64,000 bases of DNA. Source: PR03 sp031362725. Lineage in GTDB: Bacteria; Myxococcota_A; UBA9160; PR03. The first letter of the stretch is position 1, and each line of letters starts with the position of its first letter. Shown piece by piece: positions 40,164-48,847 of the stretch. The stretch spans positions 1 to 64,000 of the forward strand of contig JANLTC010000243.1 of assembly GCA_031362725.1 (NCBI GenBank), written 5' to 3'. A program made the translations under genes and the position numbers. The notes beneath the pieces are model-generated. The model saw nothing but the letters and a program-made list of their open reading frames with translations. It was not told where the DNA came from and did no database searches.

Positions 40164-41180
40164 GTGATGACGCCCCCCCTCGAAACCAGCTCGCTGCTCA
40201 CCGACGGCTGGAACCGCTCGATCACGAATCTCCGCATCTCGGTGACGGATCGCTGCAACTTCCGCTGCGTCTACTGCATCCCCGACGAGAACATCGAGTG
40301 GCTGCCGCGCGGGCAGATCGCGTCGCTGGAAGAGCTGGGGCGCATCGCGCGAATCGCCGTCGGACTCGGCGTGCGCAAGCTCCGCATCACCGGCGGCGAG
40401 CCGCTGTTGCGCAAGAACCTGCCGAGCCTCGTCGCCGAGCTGGCGGCGCTGCCAGGTCTCGACGACATCGCGCTCACCACCAACGGAACGGAGCTCCCGC
40501 GCCTCGCGCGCGACCTCGCCGAAGCCGGCCTCGAGCGCGTCAACGTGAGTCTCGACTCACTCGATCGCGCCACCTTCGCGAAGCTCGCGCAGCGCGACAT
40601 GCTCCCGGACGTATTGGCCGGCATCGATGCCGCGGTCGCCGCGGGTCTGACGCCGCTCAGCATCAACTGCGTCGCGATCCGCGGCACCAACGATCACGAA
40701 GCGGTGGCGTTCGCAAGATTCGCCCGCGAGCGCGGCTTCGAAGTGCGTTTCATCGAGTTCATGCCGCTCGAGCACGGCCAGCGCTGGGGTGAACACGCGC
40801 TGGTGCCGGGTCACGAACTGCGCGATCGCGTCGACGCGGTCTTTCCGCTGAAGCCAGCGCCCGATTCCGATCCGCACGCGCCGAGCAAGGACTGGATCTT
40901 CGCCGACGGCGCACCCGGCGTGATGGGCTTCATCGATTCCGTCAGCGCACCGTTCTGCGACACCTGCAATCGCATCCGCCTCACCGCCGACGGCAAGCTC
41001 CGCACCTGTCTCTTCTCACTGAACGAGCACGACCTCCTCGGCCCGATGCGCGCAGGAGCGTCGGATGAGCAAGTCGCCGCATTGTTGCGAGCCGCCGTCA
41101 GCACCAAAGAGCTGAAGCACCACATCACCGACGGCCTCTTCGTGAAGCCGCAGCGGACGATGTCCCAGATCGGGGGTTAG
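40164..41180 (+). CDS. moaA: GTP 3',8-cyclase MoaA (molybdenum cofactor synthesis)
   Basis: A 338-residue radical-SAM enzyme catalysing the first step of molybdopterin synthesis. The N-terminal [4Fe-4S] motif CNFRCVYC binds SAM, ITGGEPLLRKNL follows, and the C-terminal cluster motif is CDTCNRIRLTADGKLRTC, which binds GTP. The C-terminus ends in Gly-Gly (SQIGG) as required for activity. GTG 40164 and ATG 40167 are adjacent in-frame starts; the TAGGCT box favours GTG. It is followed after 2 nt by folB, so the two pterin genes form a small operon. No other moa genes are in the window. Confidence 0.95.
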   Translation: MMTPPLETSSLLTDGWNRSITNLRISVTDRCNFRCVYCIPDENIEWLPRGQIASLEELGRIARIAVGLGVRKLRITGGEPLLRKNLPSLVAELAALPGLDDIALTTNGTELPRLARDLAEAGLERVNVSLDSLDRATFAKLAQRDMLPDVLAGIDAAVAAGLTPLSINCVAIRGTNDHEAVAFARFARERGFEVRFIEFMPLEHGQRWGEHALVPGHELRDRVDAVFPLKPAPDSDPHAPSKDWIFADGAPGVMGFIDSVSAPFCDTCNRIRLTADGKLRTCLFSLNEHDLLGPMRAGASDEQVAALLRAAVSTKELKHHITDGLFVKPQRTMSQIGG

Positions 41181-41182
41181 TC

Positions 41183-41557
41183 GTGAGCGACACCATCCTG
41201 CTCGAAGGCATCCAGGTTCCGGCCGCACTCGGCGTCACCGCGGCGGAGCGGCGCATGCGCCGGCCGGTGCTGCTCGACATCGAGGTCGAGTACGACCTGC
41301 GCGCCTCCGGTCGCAGCGACCGGATCGGCAACACGCTCCACTACAAACGCATCTTCGAGGTGGTGGAAGACGTCGCGGCGAACCAGGAACACAAGCTAGT
41401 GGAAGCGCTCGGCGAGCGGATCGCACGCGCGGTGCTGGAGAAGTTCGACGCGCCGGCGATCACCGTGACGGTGCGCAAGCCGAAGCCGATCAACGGCGTG
41501 CTCGAGCATGCGGGCGTTCGGATGCGGCGCACGCGGAAGGATCTCGGGCTGGGCTGA
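41183..41557 (+). CDS. folB: Dihydroneopterin aldolase FolB
   Basis: A 124-residue enzyme of folate synthesis converting 7,8-dihydroneopterin to 6-hydroxymethyl-dihydropterin. It has LLEGIQVPAALGVTAAERR, VLLDIEVEYDL, TLHYKRIFEVVEDVA and VTVRKPKPINGVLEHAGV. The substrate-anchoring Glu (in KLVEALGERIA) and the late Lys (in VRKPKP) are present. It starts with GTG two bases after moaA. Normal length. Confidence 0.92.
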   Translation: MSDTILLEGIQVPAALGVTAAERRMRRPVLLDIEVEYDLRASGRSDRIGNTLHYKRIFEVVEDVAANQEHKLVEALGERIARAVLEKFDAPAITVTVRKPKPINGVLEHAGVRMRRTRKDLGLG

Positions 41558-41649
41558 GCTTCGCGCGTGGGTCGCTCGCGCAGGGCAAAGGTTGCGTTGG
41601 GCTGGGCGCGGGCGCCCAGATCCCGAATGCCCGCGGCCCCGCCGCTCGC

Positions 41650-41679
41650 TTGAGAAGCGCCGTCGTCGGCACCTACACT
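41650..41679 (+). promoter_or_regulatory. Sigma-70-like promoter at leaderless distance
   Basis: TTGAGA (41650-41655), 18-bp spacer, TACACT (41674-41679), then 7 nt to the ATG at 41687. This is the best -35/-10 pair among the leaderless-type starts in the window. Confidence 0.6.
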
Positions 41680-41686
41680 CCGCTCC

Positions 41687-42595
41687 ATGAAACCGTCTCC
41701 CGACCGGACTCCGCTTCGCCTCGTGTGGTTGCTTCCGCTGCTTCAGAGCGGCTGCGGCGCGCTCGACTCGCTCCTCTACGAGCCGCCCATCACTCCCGCG
41801 CAATGGTGCCAGCAGCGGCCGTGCGTCGAACTCGCCAGCGGAAGCATCCTGAACGAGCCCTTCGGCACCACGCTGGTGTTCTTTCTTGCCGGGCTCTGGA
41901 TCGCGGCCGGCATCTACGAACTCGGGATCCGTGACGCCCAGAACTCCCGCGCGTGGCTCGCGATTGCGCTGATCCTCGGCGGCGTCGGCGCCGCACTCGC
42001 GGGCACGAGCTTCCAGGCCTTCAGTTACGAACTGAAGTGCGCCGGACGCGAGCGCTGCCTGTGGACCAACGGTTTCGAGATCGGATACAACCTGGCGCAG
42101 GCGGCCAGCGTGAGCGCGATGCTGATCGCCGTTGCGTACGCTTGCACCACGCGGGGCTGGCGCCGCGGGCTGATCGGGTACGCGATCGGGAACGTCATCG
42201 CCTACTGCGCGGTGTCGGCGATCGGTGTCGAACGCGCCGACCGTTTCCTGCTTTCATTCGACATGCTGATGCTGTTCGCGCTGCCCGGCTTGATCGCGGT
42301 GCTCGCGATCAGCGGTGAGCGCTACCGGCGCCGCCGCGAGGCCATGGATCTCGCGCTCCTCGGGGCGGGGGTCTGGCTCGTGGTCACCTTCGCCGCCTAC
42401 TACGGCTACTACGCAGCCGGCCTCACGCAGACGTTCTGGGAAGGTGGACGAGGCTTCTACTTCTCGGAGAACGACGTTCTGCACATCGGCATGGTGATCT
42501 GGATCATCTATGTCGTGATCTTCCTGGCAAGGCGGATCCGCGACGTTGACGAATCGGCGGACGACGGCGGCGCGCTCCGTAGAGTGGCGAGGTGA
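41687..42595 (+). CDS. Hypothetical seven- to eight-helix membrane protein
   Basis: A 302-residue membrane protein with a signal-like first helix, a Cys-containing loop (WCQQRPCVEL), then hydrophobic helices at about residues 60-80, 88-108, 133-155, 165-182, 190-212, 222-242 and 262-285. GTSFQAFSYEL follows the third helix and SENDVLHIGMVIW lies in the last. This Ser / acidic / His distribution is vaguely like CREST hydrolases (ceramidase-like), but only one His of the usual pair is seen, so I do not assign it. It stands alone behind a good promoter and overlaps the broken gene at 42592 by 4 nt. Confidence 0.65.
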   Translation: MKPSPDRTPLRLVWLLPLLQSGCGALDSLLYEPPITPAQWCQQRPCVELASGSILNEPFGTTLVFFLAGLWIAAGIYELGIRDAQNSRAWLAIALILGGVGAALAGTSFQAFSYELKCAGRERCLWTNGFEIGYNLAQAASVSAMLIAVAYACTTRGWRRGLIGYAIGNVIAYCAVSAIGVERADRFLLSFDMLMLFALPGLIAVLAISGERYRRRREAMDLALLGAGVWLVVTFAAYYGYYAAGLTQTFWEGGRGFYFSENDVLHIGMVIWIIYVVIFLARRIRDVDESADDGGALRRVAR

Positions 42596-42870
42596 CGGGG
42601 GCGCGTTTGTCGGTGCGCGGCCCGATGCCGAGCAAGAGCCTCCGGGCAATCACGCAGCGCCTCGGGCTGCCGACCGCTCGGGTCTGGCGACCGACACTTT
42701 CAGGGGAAGCGACCGACACCATCTTCGTCGCGACCGAGTACGCGGGCCTCGTCGCCAGGGCGGATGCGCAGGCGAAACTCCGGGCCGACGCCGAAGCGAC
42801 CAAGCTGCTGCGCGACATCGACGCGAGCACCGGCGATCGCACCGCGGTGATGCCATCCGAAGGCGCGGTC
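42592..42870 (+). pseudogene. Truncated gene remnant with intact promoter box
   Basis: From GTG 42592, about 90 codons look like real protein (for example VWRPTLSGEATDTIFVATEY and ARADAQAKLRADAEATKLL), possibly a small alpha/beta dimeric-barrel-type protein. After GEGAV-like codons near 42865 the frame runs without stop for about 190 more codons as an arginine-rich antisense of the converging lipoprotein gene, so the true 3' end appears lost or frameshifted. TAGAGT stands 6 nt before the GTG with the same GGCGAG spacer as moaA. The GTG overlaps the previous stop. Confidence 0.45.
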
Positions 42871-43498
42871 AGCGCGACGTCGCGACCGGATCGATGCCGC
42901 GCAGTGCGTCGAGGCAGGTGCCGAGTTCTGGCGTGGGCTGCCAACCGCAGGATCCGGCGGGTCCGAAGTGACCGCAGCGGGCCGCTCGGAAGCACGCGTA
43001 GTAGGGGAGCCATTCGCAGCTGCTGGCAATGGGCTCCTCGGCGCAGAACTGGTCCGAGCAGCCACCGACGACGCACTCCGTCTCGGCGACCTCGAACGCG
43101 TTGCTGGCGATCTCGGCGATCACCTCGCAGTGGTCGTCACCAAGCGGCGCTGCTTCGCTACAGCCGGCGCCGACCCGGTAGCGAAGCCGCCAGGTTCCGG
43201 GCTCGCGCGCGCGGATCGAGTCGGTCACGAGACCGCCGGGAGCAACCGGGCTCGCGTAGCCTTCCCACACGCAGACTGCGTCGGGCCCTTGCGACACCCA
43301 GTTGTTCCCGATGCGCTTCTCGTAGTCGAAGTGCCCGCAGCCGCCGAGGTACAGCGTGGCGCTCAGCTGGTTCTGGAAGGTCGCGACGCCGCTCTCGCCA
43401 ACTTGGTAGCGGTCGCGATCCGTCGCGGGTCCGCATGCGGTGAGCAGCAGCGCGAGCACCAGAGCGCCGGCTCGGATCGTCTGCGACTGGATCGCCAT
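42869..43498 (-). CDS. Cysteine-rich hypothetical lipoprotein
   Basis: A 209-residue exported lipoprotein: signal ALVLALLLTACG with lipobox LTAC. The mature part carries about fourteen cysteines, with a beta-rich N-terminal region (SGVATFQNQLSATLYLGGCG) typical of immunoglobulin-like envelope proteins. A Cys-dense C-terminal region follows (AETECVVGGCSDQFCAEEP, CEWLPYYACFRAARCGHFG). No known family is recognised. Disulfide-stabilised extracellular exposure is likely. It converges on the truncated gene, and its stop lies in that gene's remnant. Confidence 0.7.
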   Translation of the reverse strand: MAIQSQTIRAGALVLALLLTACGPATDRDRYQVGESGVATFQNQLSATLYLGGCGHFDYEKRIGNNWVSQGPDAVCVWEGYASPVAPGGLVTDSIRAREPGTWRLRYRVGAGCSEAAPLGDDHCEVIAEIASNAFEVAETECVVGGCSDQFCAEEPIASSCEWLPYYACFRAARCGHFGPAGSCGWQPTPELGTCLDALRGIDPVATSR

Positions 43499-43630
43499 GC
43501 TGGGTTCCGCCTCCCCGCCCGATCACGCTAGCGCGCCCGGCGCTCGGGAGTGCCGTTGCGGTCCCTCAGCTGAGTTGACTCGGCTGCGGCGAGGGAAGAG
43601 CATGCGACCGGGGAACTGGAGGGTCGCAAC

Positions 43631-43870
43631 GTGAAGCCGTCCGCATCGTCGCTGCGCATCGCGTGGAGCGCAGTTCTTCTCTCGAGCCTGCGGCTGGCCG
43701 CTCGCTGCCCGGTCCCCGGCCAGACCTTCTCTCCCTCCGCCGATGGCGCGCGCAGCTTCGGCGCGGCCGTCTCGTTCGCGGTGCCCGAGCCCGAAGCGAC
43801 GGGCGGTCACTCGATCGCCTTCCCCGCGCGCACTGCGCTTCGATGCGGTTCTCGCGTCGCGCGCAGCTAG
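43631..43870 (+). pseudogene. Decayed PEP-CTERM protein remnant
   Basis: A 79-codon frame starting GTG 43631 with a signal-like start (SLRIAWSAVLLSSLRLAA). It reaches VPEPEATGG after only about 55 residues; the tail (HSIAFPARTALRCGSRVARS) keeps the basic end, but the hydrophobic helix is broken by Pro and Arg. It looks like a PEP-CTERM protein that lost its body and whose sorting helix has decayed. TTGACT at 43574 could be a leftover -35 element. Confidence 0.4.
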
Positions 43871-43903
43871 CAAGCGTCTCCCCAGCAGCAGACGCCGGGC
43901 ACG

Positions 43904-45034
43904 ATGGAGCGACACCGGTTCATCTACTTCGACTCGCTGCGGGCGCTCGCTGCGCTCGCCGTGTTGGGCTTGCACGTGGGCGTCATGTCCGGCGCGAACG
44001 CGCGAGCCGCGTACGGACTCTTCACGTCGCATCTCGACGTGGGCGTGACGCTCTTCTTCCTGATCTCGTCGTTCCTGCTCTACCGCCCCTACGCGGTCGC
44101 GCTGCTCGAGGATGCGGTCCCGCCTCGACTCGCGCCGTACGCGCTGCGCCGCCTGCTCCGCGTCGGGCCCGCCTATTGGGTCGCGCTGACGTTGCTCGCG
44201 ATCTGGCCCGGCCTGCTCGGTGTCTTCACGCGGGACTGGTGGATCTTCTACGGCTTCGGACAGTCCTATCTCCCACTCGGCGCTGGACTCGGCATCGGGC
44301 CGGCCTGGAGTCTCTCGGTCGAGGTCGCGTACTACGCATTGCTGCCGCTGTTGGCGGCGGGGATCGCGAAACTGTGTCGCAACCGCCCCACGAGCGATCG
44401 CGTGCACATCGCGCTCACTGCGCTCGCCTTGCTCGGTGCCGCGGGCGTCGTGTTTCGGGGTTGGGTTCATCACGCGGGGTTCCACTTCCTGACCCTCACG
44501 CTCCCCTGCCATCTGCTCTGGTTCGCAGCGGGCATGGCGCTCGCAGTCGTGAGCGCCTCCCTTTCGGGTCGCGAACGAAGCTCTGGGATGGCGCGGATCG
44601 TGATCGATCACCCATCCGGGTGTTGGCTTCTCGCCGCTGCGATCTACTCCGTCCTCTGTCTGTCTCCCGATTTTCGTCGAACGTCGATGGCGCAGTACAC
44701 GACCGCCGCGGATGCGATGCAGCACGTGCTCTATGGCGTCGTGGCTCTGCTGGTCATGCTTCCCGCAGTCCTCGCGGAGGAGGCCGGTGGGGCGCCGCAG
44801 CGGGTGCTCAGCAGCCGCCCACTCACGGCCCTCGGCGCGATCTCGTACGGCTTCTTTCTCTGGCACGCTCCGCTGCTCTTCGCGATGACCGGCCATGGGG
44901 TCGATCGCTGGATCCCGAACGCGCGCTTTTTCTCGCTCTGGATCGCGATCCTTCCGGTCGCGATCGCCTGCGGTTGGCTGAGCTACCGGCTGATCGAGCA
45001 GCCGATGATGCGAATCGGGCGAGGGCGCCGCTGA
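43904..45034 (+). CDS. Membrane acyltransferase (acyltransferase 3 family)
   Basis: A 376-residue protein of about ten helices in the OafA/NodX acyltransferase-3 family. It has FIYFDSLRALAALAVLGLHV with the catalytic His, GVTLFFLISSFLLYRP, an RLLRVGPAYWVAL segment, GIGPAWSLSVEVAYY, and ISYGFFLWHAPLLF near the end. It acetylates or acylates carbohydrates during export, fitting the surface-glycan theme of the region. A stem GCGTCT/AGACGC (43874-43895) stands just upstream. Confidence 0.88.
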   Translation: MERHRFIYFDSLRALAALAVLGLHVGVMSGANARAAYGLFTSHLDVGVTLFFLISSFLLYRPYAVALLEDAVPPRLAPYALRRLLRVGPAYWVALTLLAIWPGLLGVFTRDWWIFYGFGQSYLPLGAGLGIGPAWSLSVEVAYYALLPLLAAGIAKLCRNRPTSDRVHIALTALALLGAAGVVFRGWVHHAGFHFLTLTLPCHLLWFAAGMALAVVSASLSGRERSSGMARIVIDHPSGCWLLAAAIYSVLCLSPDFRRTSMAQYTTAADAMQHVLYGVVALLVMLPAVLAEEAGGAPQRVLSSRPLTALGAISYGFFLWHAPLLFAMTGHGVDRWIPNARFFSLWIAILPVAIACGWLSYRLIEQPMMRIGRGRR

Positions 45035-45132
45035 GGCACGAGCTGGCATTGGAACGGGACCTCCGCTCGGATCGTCGAGCGGACCGCTGCTTACGCGCCA
45101 TTGCACCGCGTAACCGTGCTCGCACTTCTTCA

Positions 45133-45160
45133 TTGACCGACTGCAAGATCTCCGTACAGT
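45133..45160 (+). promoter_or_regulatory. Sigma-70-like promoter for the beta-helix protein
   Basis: TTGACC (45133-45138), 16-bp spacer and TACAGT (45155-45160), 30 nt before the possible ATT start at 45191 of the surface protein. Confidence 0.5.
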
Positions 45161-45190
45161 GCACCCGCTCCGAGGTGCCGGGGGGATCCC

Positions 45191-47089
45191 ATTCGTTCCG
45201 AACTGCGGCTCGTTCTCGTCGCCGCATTGCTGTTCGCCTCCCGATCTGCCGGCGCGGCCACCAATCTCGAAGACTCGCCCTACCTCGCGGTGATTCCCGA
45301 TCCGGGTACTTGCGACGTGATCATCACGCCGGCGAACGCCGCGACGACGCTCACGCTGCTGAACGACACGACCAAGCGGGTCTTCTGCGTGCGGCCCGGC
45401 GACTATCGCAGTCTGGGCGAAATGCTGATCACGACTTCCGGCAATCAGCAGAACCGCCGCTTCCTCCGCTTCGGCTCGCAAGACGGCCTGCGCAACGCGG
45501 TGCAGCGTCCGGAACGCGCCCTGTTCGAGAGCCTGGAGATCCAGGGCAGCTGGTGGGTGATACAGGGCCTGTCGATCCAGCCTCGCAATGCGGCGACCGG
45601 GTGGTTCGTGACGATCCACGGCGGCGACAACATCATCCTCGACGGAAACCTGTTCGACGGAATCGACCACGTGCCCCAGACGACCAACCAGAACGCCATC
45701 GTGATGGCGGGCCTGAGCGGCAACTCCGCGACCTTCAACTCGGTGCAGAACAACGTCGTGCGCAATGGCAATCAGCCGCGCATGCCAAGCGACTACAGCG
45801 GCATCATGGTGCTCTGGGGCACCACAGCCAGCGAGAACAACGACTACAACAAGATCCTCGACAACGAGGTCTACGACTGGGGCGACGGGATCTCGGTGGC
45901 CGGTCACACCAGTGATTGCAGCGAGCCCGGCATCCAACACGGAACCGTGATCGACGGCAACGATGTCTACATCACGTCGGCCAAGCGGATCGACTGCAAC
46001 ACCGGGGCGCTCGATCCGAATGGCGGCTGCGCGTGCGCCGAGAACGGCATCGACGTCAAGCTGGATCCTGGTGCCAGTTCGGCCAGCTGGACGCGCATCA
46101 CGAACAATCGTCTCTGGGGCTTCCGTCCGACGTCACCGACCCATGCCTGCGGCGGCTCGGGCGCCCTCGGAACTGCACTCACCGCTGGAAACTCCTGCTC
46201 GGCGCACGTGTTCGCGGCGCAGAACGTCATCCTCGACTCCACGTTGGGGATCGCACCGAGCCGGAACTGGATCGTGGCTGGCAACCTCATCAGCGACATC
46301 CGCATTTCCGACGGCCGCGCCTGTTGCTCCGCGGCGATCCTGCCGTCGACGATCTCCCCGGACCTCGTCGTCCAGTTCAATACGATCGTCGACGTGGATA
46401 CTGCCTACGAAGACCTCTCGGCGAACACCGACACGCGCTGCAACGACGTGATCAACAACCTCGGATTGAAGCCGGCGACTCCGCCGAATCCGACCCACTA
46501 CACCAGCTACAACTACCTCTACAACTCGTCGACGGAGAACTTCAACGGATCGACCAACCAGCTGTTCGCGACGGCCCAGCAGAGCCAGAACGCGGACTAC
46601 TGCTTCTGGCGGCGGCGCTGGACGGCGCCCGAACGGGTCTGCATTCCGTTCGGGCGGACCACGGCTGCGAGCCCGCACGTAGCCGCCGTCTCGCACTGCG
46701 ATCAGAGCCTCGGGGCTTCCTACGGGATCGCGTCGATCAGCTATCCCACGACGCATCCGTGCGACGATGGCGTCGACAACGATGGCGACGGTTTCATCGA
46801 TTGGCCCGCCGATCCAGGCTGCGCCGACGCAGCCTCGAATCGCGAGGACTCGCGCTGCCAGAACGGTCTCGATGACGACGGCGACGGCCAGATCGACTTC
46901 GACGGCGGCGCCTCGCTGAACGCGGGTATCCCGTTCGCGCTGCGCGACGGGTCATGTCCGACGGCCTCGTGGAACCAGGAGGGGACCGCGTGCGGACTCG
47001 GGGCCGAGCTCGTCGGCGTCCTCTGGGTGTTGCGTCGACGCGGCAGGACCGGCGTCCCGTTCGGTGCCGGGCGCCAGGCGGCCGCGTAG
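45191..47089 (+). CDS. Secreted beta-helix-like protein with DNDGDG repeats and Gly-Cys/TM/Arg tail
   Basis: A protein of about 632 residues. The body contains repeated short strands with Asn ladders (NIILDGNLFDGI, NSVQNNVVRNGNQ, NKILDNEVYDWGDGI, WTRITNNRLWGF, NWIVAGNLISDI) typical of right-handed parallel beta-helices such as carbohydrate-active or adhesive proteins. It ends with two calcium-binding-like units (CDDGVDNDGDGFIDWPADPGC; CQNGLDDDGDGQIDFDGG) and the sorting tail ACGLGAELVGVLWVLRRR of MYXO-CTERM type. The start is unclear: TTG 45227 would cut the signal peptide (LRLVLVAALLFASRSAGAA), and the only earlier candidates are ATT 45191, preceded by GGGGG, and CTG 45203. Confidence 0.78.
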   Translation: MRSELRLVLVAALLFASRSAGAATNLEDSPYLAVIPDPGTCDVIITPANAATTLTLLNDTTKRVFCVRPGDYRSLGEMLITTSGNQQNRRFLRFGSQDGLRNAVQRPERALFESLEIQGSWWVIQGLSIQPRNAATGWFVTIHGGDNIILDGNLFDGIDHVPQTTNQNAIVMAGLSGNSATFNSVQNNVVRNGNQPRMPSDYSGIMVLWGTTASENNDYNKILDNEVYDWGDGISVAGHTSDCSEPGIQHGTVIDGNDVYITSAKRIDCNTGALDPNGGCACAENGIDVKLDPGASSASWTRITNNRLWGFRPTSPTHACGGSGALGTALTAGNSCSAHVFAAQNVILDSTLGIAPSRNWIVAGNLISDIRISDGRACCSAAILPSTISPDLVVQFNTIVDVDTAYEDLSANTDTRCNDVINNLGLKPATPPNPTHYTSYNYLYNSSTENFNGSTNQLFATAQQSQNADYCFWRRRWTAPERVCIPFGRTTAASPHVAAVSHCDQSLGASYGIASISYPTTHPCDDGVDNDGDGFIDWPADPGCADAASNREDSRCQNGLDDDGDGQIDFDGGASLNAGIPFALRDGSCPTASWNQEGTACGLGAELVGVLWVLRRRGRTGVPFGAGRQAAA

Positions 47090-47370
47090 CGCACGCCCGC
47101 GTCGAAGCGCCGCGCGCGCCGCGAATCGACGCTCGCCTGCAAACCGTCCGGTGTAGTCGACCAGCCGCAGCGGCCGGGCGCTGGCGCACCTCGAGCGGTT
47201 CGGCGCGGCGACCGCCCCGATCGCCATGACGAGGAACCCGCGCATGCCACGCCAGCCGCACGGGAACGCGAGCGCTTCCGCAACGTTGCGACCGCGCTGC
47301 AATCGCGCGCCGATCGCATTATGATGCGCAGCGACTTGCACGACGTACGTGGAAGGAAGTCCGAGGCGAC
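47090..47370. other. Intergenic region before the beta-barrel/FecR/cyclase genes
   Basis: No gene is supported in these 281 bases, although an antisense frame of 129 codons crosses it. The only clear signal is a candidate promoter, CTGCAA (47297-47302), 17-bp spacer, TATGAT (47320-47325), 46 nt before GTG 47371. The -10 is good and the -35 weak. Confidence 0.4.
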
Positions 47371-48822
47371 GTGGGCGGGCGTGAGGGTCGAATGCGCGTA
47401 GCGCCGAGAGTCAGCGTCATCGTCGGGACCGCGTGGCTGGGGTTCGCGGTCGTCGCGCCATCGAACCCGGCCCTCGCGCAGACCCCGTCGGTTCAGGAGC
47501 AGCAGCGCCCCGTGCAGGGGCTCCGTGAATCCGAGCGAGCCGAGCGCGCGTTCCAGGCGTCCGAACAGCTTCGCCCGCTCGAACCCGGCGAGCGGGTCAC
47601 CTACGAGGACATCCTCCAGCATCCGGACGACGTCGAGCTCAACTACCGCTTCGCGCAGTCGCAGGTCGCGGAGGGCCAGCTTCGCGGCGCGGCTTCCACG
47701 CTCGAGCGCATTCTTCTGCTCTCTCCCGATCTCGCGCGCGTCCGGCTGCTCTATGCGGTCGTGCTCTATCGGCTCGACAACCTGAGCGAGGCAGAGCGCG
47801 AGTTCCGGACCGTCGCGACGCTCCCGATGGCCGACAGTCTGCGCGAAGAGGTGGACCACTACCTCGAGCAGATCGCGCTGCGCCGCAAGACGACGCGCTA
47901 CTCCGCCACACTCGGCGGTGGCATGCAATGGGACAGCAACCGCAACGCGGGTCCCGACGGCGGTGAGGTCTTGTTCCTCGACACGCCGCTCCAGCTCGTC
48001 GAGGGAAAGAAGAAGAGCGACTTCAGTGGCGTCATGCTCACGGGCCTGCGTGCGCAGCACGATCTCGGCTACGACGCCGGGCACCTGCTGACCGGTGGAC
48101 TCCAGATCTACGGCCAGAAGCAGATCGACGAGACGGACCTCGATTTGATGGCGATCTCCGGCGAGGCCGGCGGGCTGTATCGATCGCCCTTGGTCGACGT
48201 GCAGCCCGGCATCTACGCCACCTACATGAACCTCGGTGGCGAGAGCTACCTCAGCACGCTCGGCACCGGCGTACGCGCGAACCATCGCTTCTCGCAGTCG
48301 CTCGATGTGTTTGCGCGGTTCCGCTTCGACTACGAGTGGTTCGAGAGCCTCGATCAGAGCCCGATCACCGATCAGCGTACGGGTGCGCGCGTCCAGGGGG
48401 GCGTCGGGGCAACCTGGACGCCGTGGCCGATGCTGCGCTTCGACGCGGCGGTTGGCGGCGTGTACAAGGTGGCCGACCAGGATTTCTACACGTACTCGGG
48501 GCCGGTCGCGCTGCTGGGCGGCACCTGGCTGCTCGGGCGGGGGCAGTTCCTGCTCTCGACCTTCACCTTCGAGTACGACGGCTACGAGGGACCCGAGCCG
48601 ATCGTCTCGGCCGAGACCCGGCGCGATGCCATCTATGTCGGCGGGATCACGTACGGAGCGCCCCTGGGGTTCCTGCTGCCGTTTCTCTCCCACGCGCCGG
48701 CATTTCGCGACACCCTCTTCACGGTAAACGCCACCTACTTGAACGAGCAGTCCACGATCGAGAACTACCAGTACGACGATCTGCGCTTTACCGTGATGTA
48801 CACCAAGAATTTCGAGTTCTGA
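47371..48822 (+). CDS. TPR plus outer-membrane beta-barrel protein
   Basis: A 483-residue exported protein. The signal peptide is VSVIVGTAWLGFAVV ending at NPALAQ. It is followed by a helical TPR-like section (about residues 80-170: ELNYRFAQSQVAEGQLRGAAST, ARVRLLYAVVLYRLDNLSEA), then about 300 residues of alternating amphipathic strands closing with Phe (YTKNFEF), the mark of an outer-membrane barrel. The layout resembles the SlipAM/DUF560-like barrels. GTG 47371 has AAGGAAG 10 nt upstream; ATG 47392 is an alternative. It is followed at 25 nt by FecR and then by the CHASE2 cyclase, probably one operon. Confidence 0.8.
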   Translation: MGGREGRMRVAPRVSVIVGTAWLGFAVVAPSNPALAQTPSVQEQQRPVQGLRESERAERAFQASEQLRPLEPGERVTYEDILQHPDDVELNYRFAQSQVAEGQLRGAASTLERILLLSPDLARVRLLYAVVLYRLDNLSEAEREFRTVATLPMADSLREEVDHYLEQIALRRKTTRYSATLGGGMQWDSNRNAGPDGGEVLFLDTPLQLVEGKKKSDFSGVMLTGLRAQHDLGYDAGHLLTGGLQIYGQKQIDETDLDLMAISGEAGGLYRSPLVDVQPGIYATYMNLGGESYLSTLGTGVRANHRFSQSLDVFARFRFDYEWFESLDQSPITDQRTGARVQGGVGATWTPWPMLRFDAAVGGVYKVADQDFYTYSGPVALLGGTWLLGRGQFLLSTFTFEYDGYEGPEPIVSAETRRDAIYVGGITYGAPLGFLLPFLSHAPAFRDTLFTVNATYLNEQSTIENYQYDDLRFTVMYTKNFEF

Positions 48823-48847
48823 CGCAATCGACCCAGAGGTGCTCCCG

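Noticed and set aside
46952..47341. A 129-codon minus-strand frame over the end of the beta-helix gene and the following gap
   Set aside because: Half of it is antisense to coding sequence, it has no start signal and no recognisable domain.
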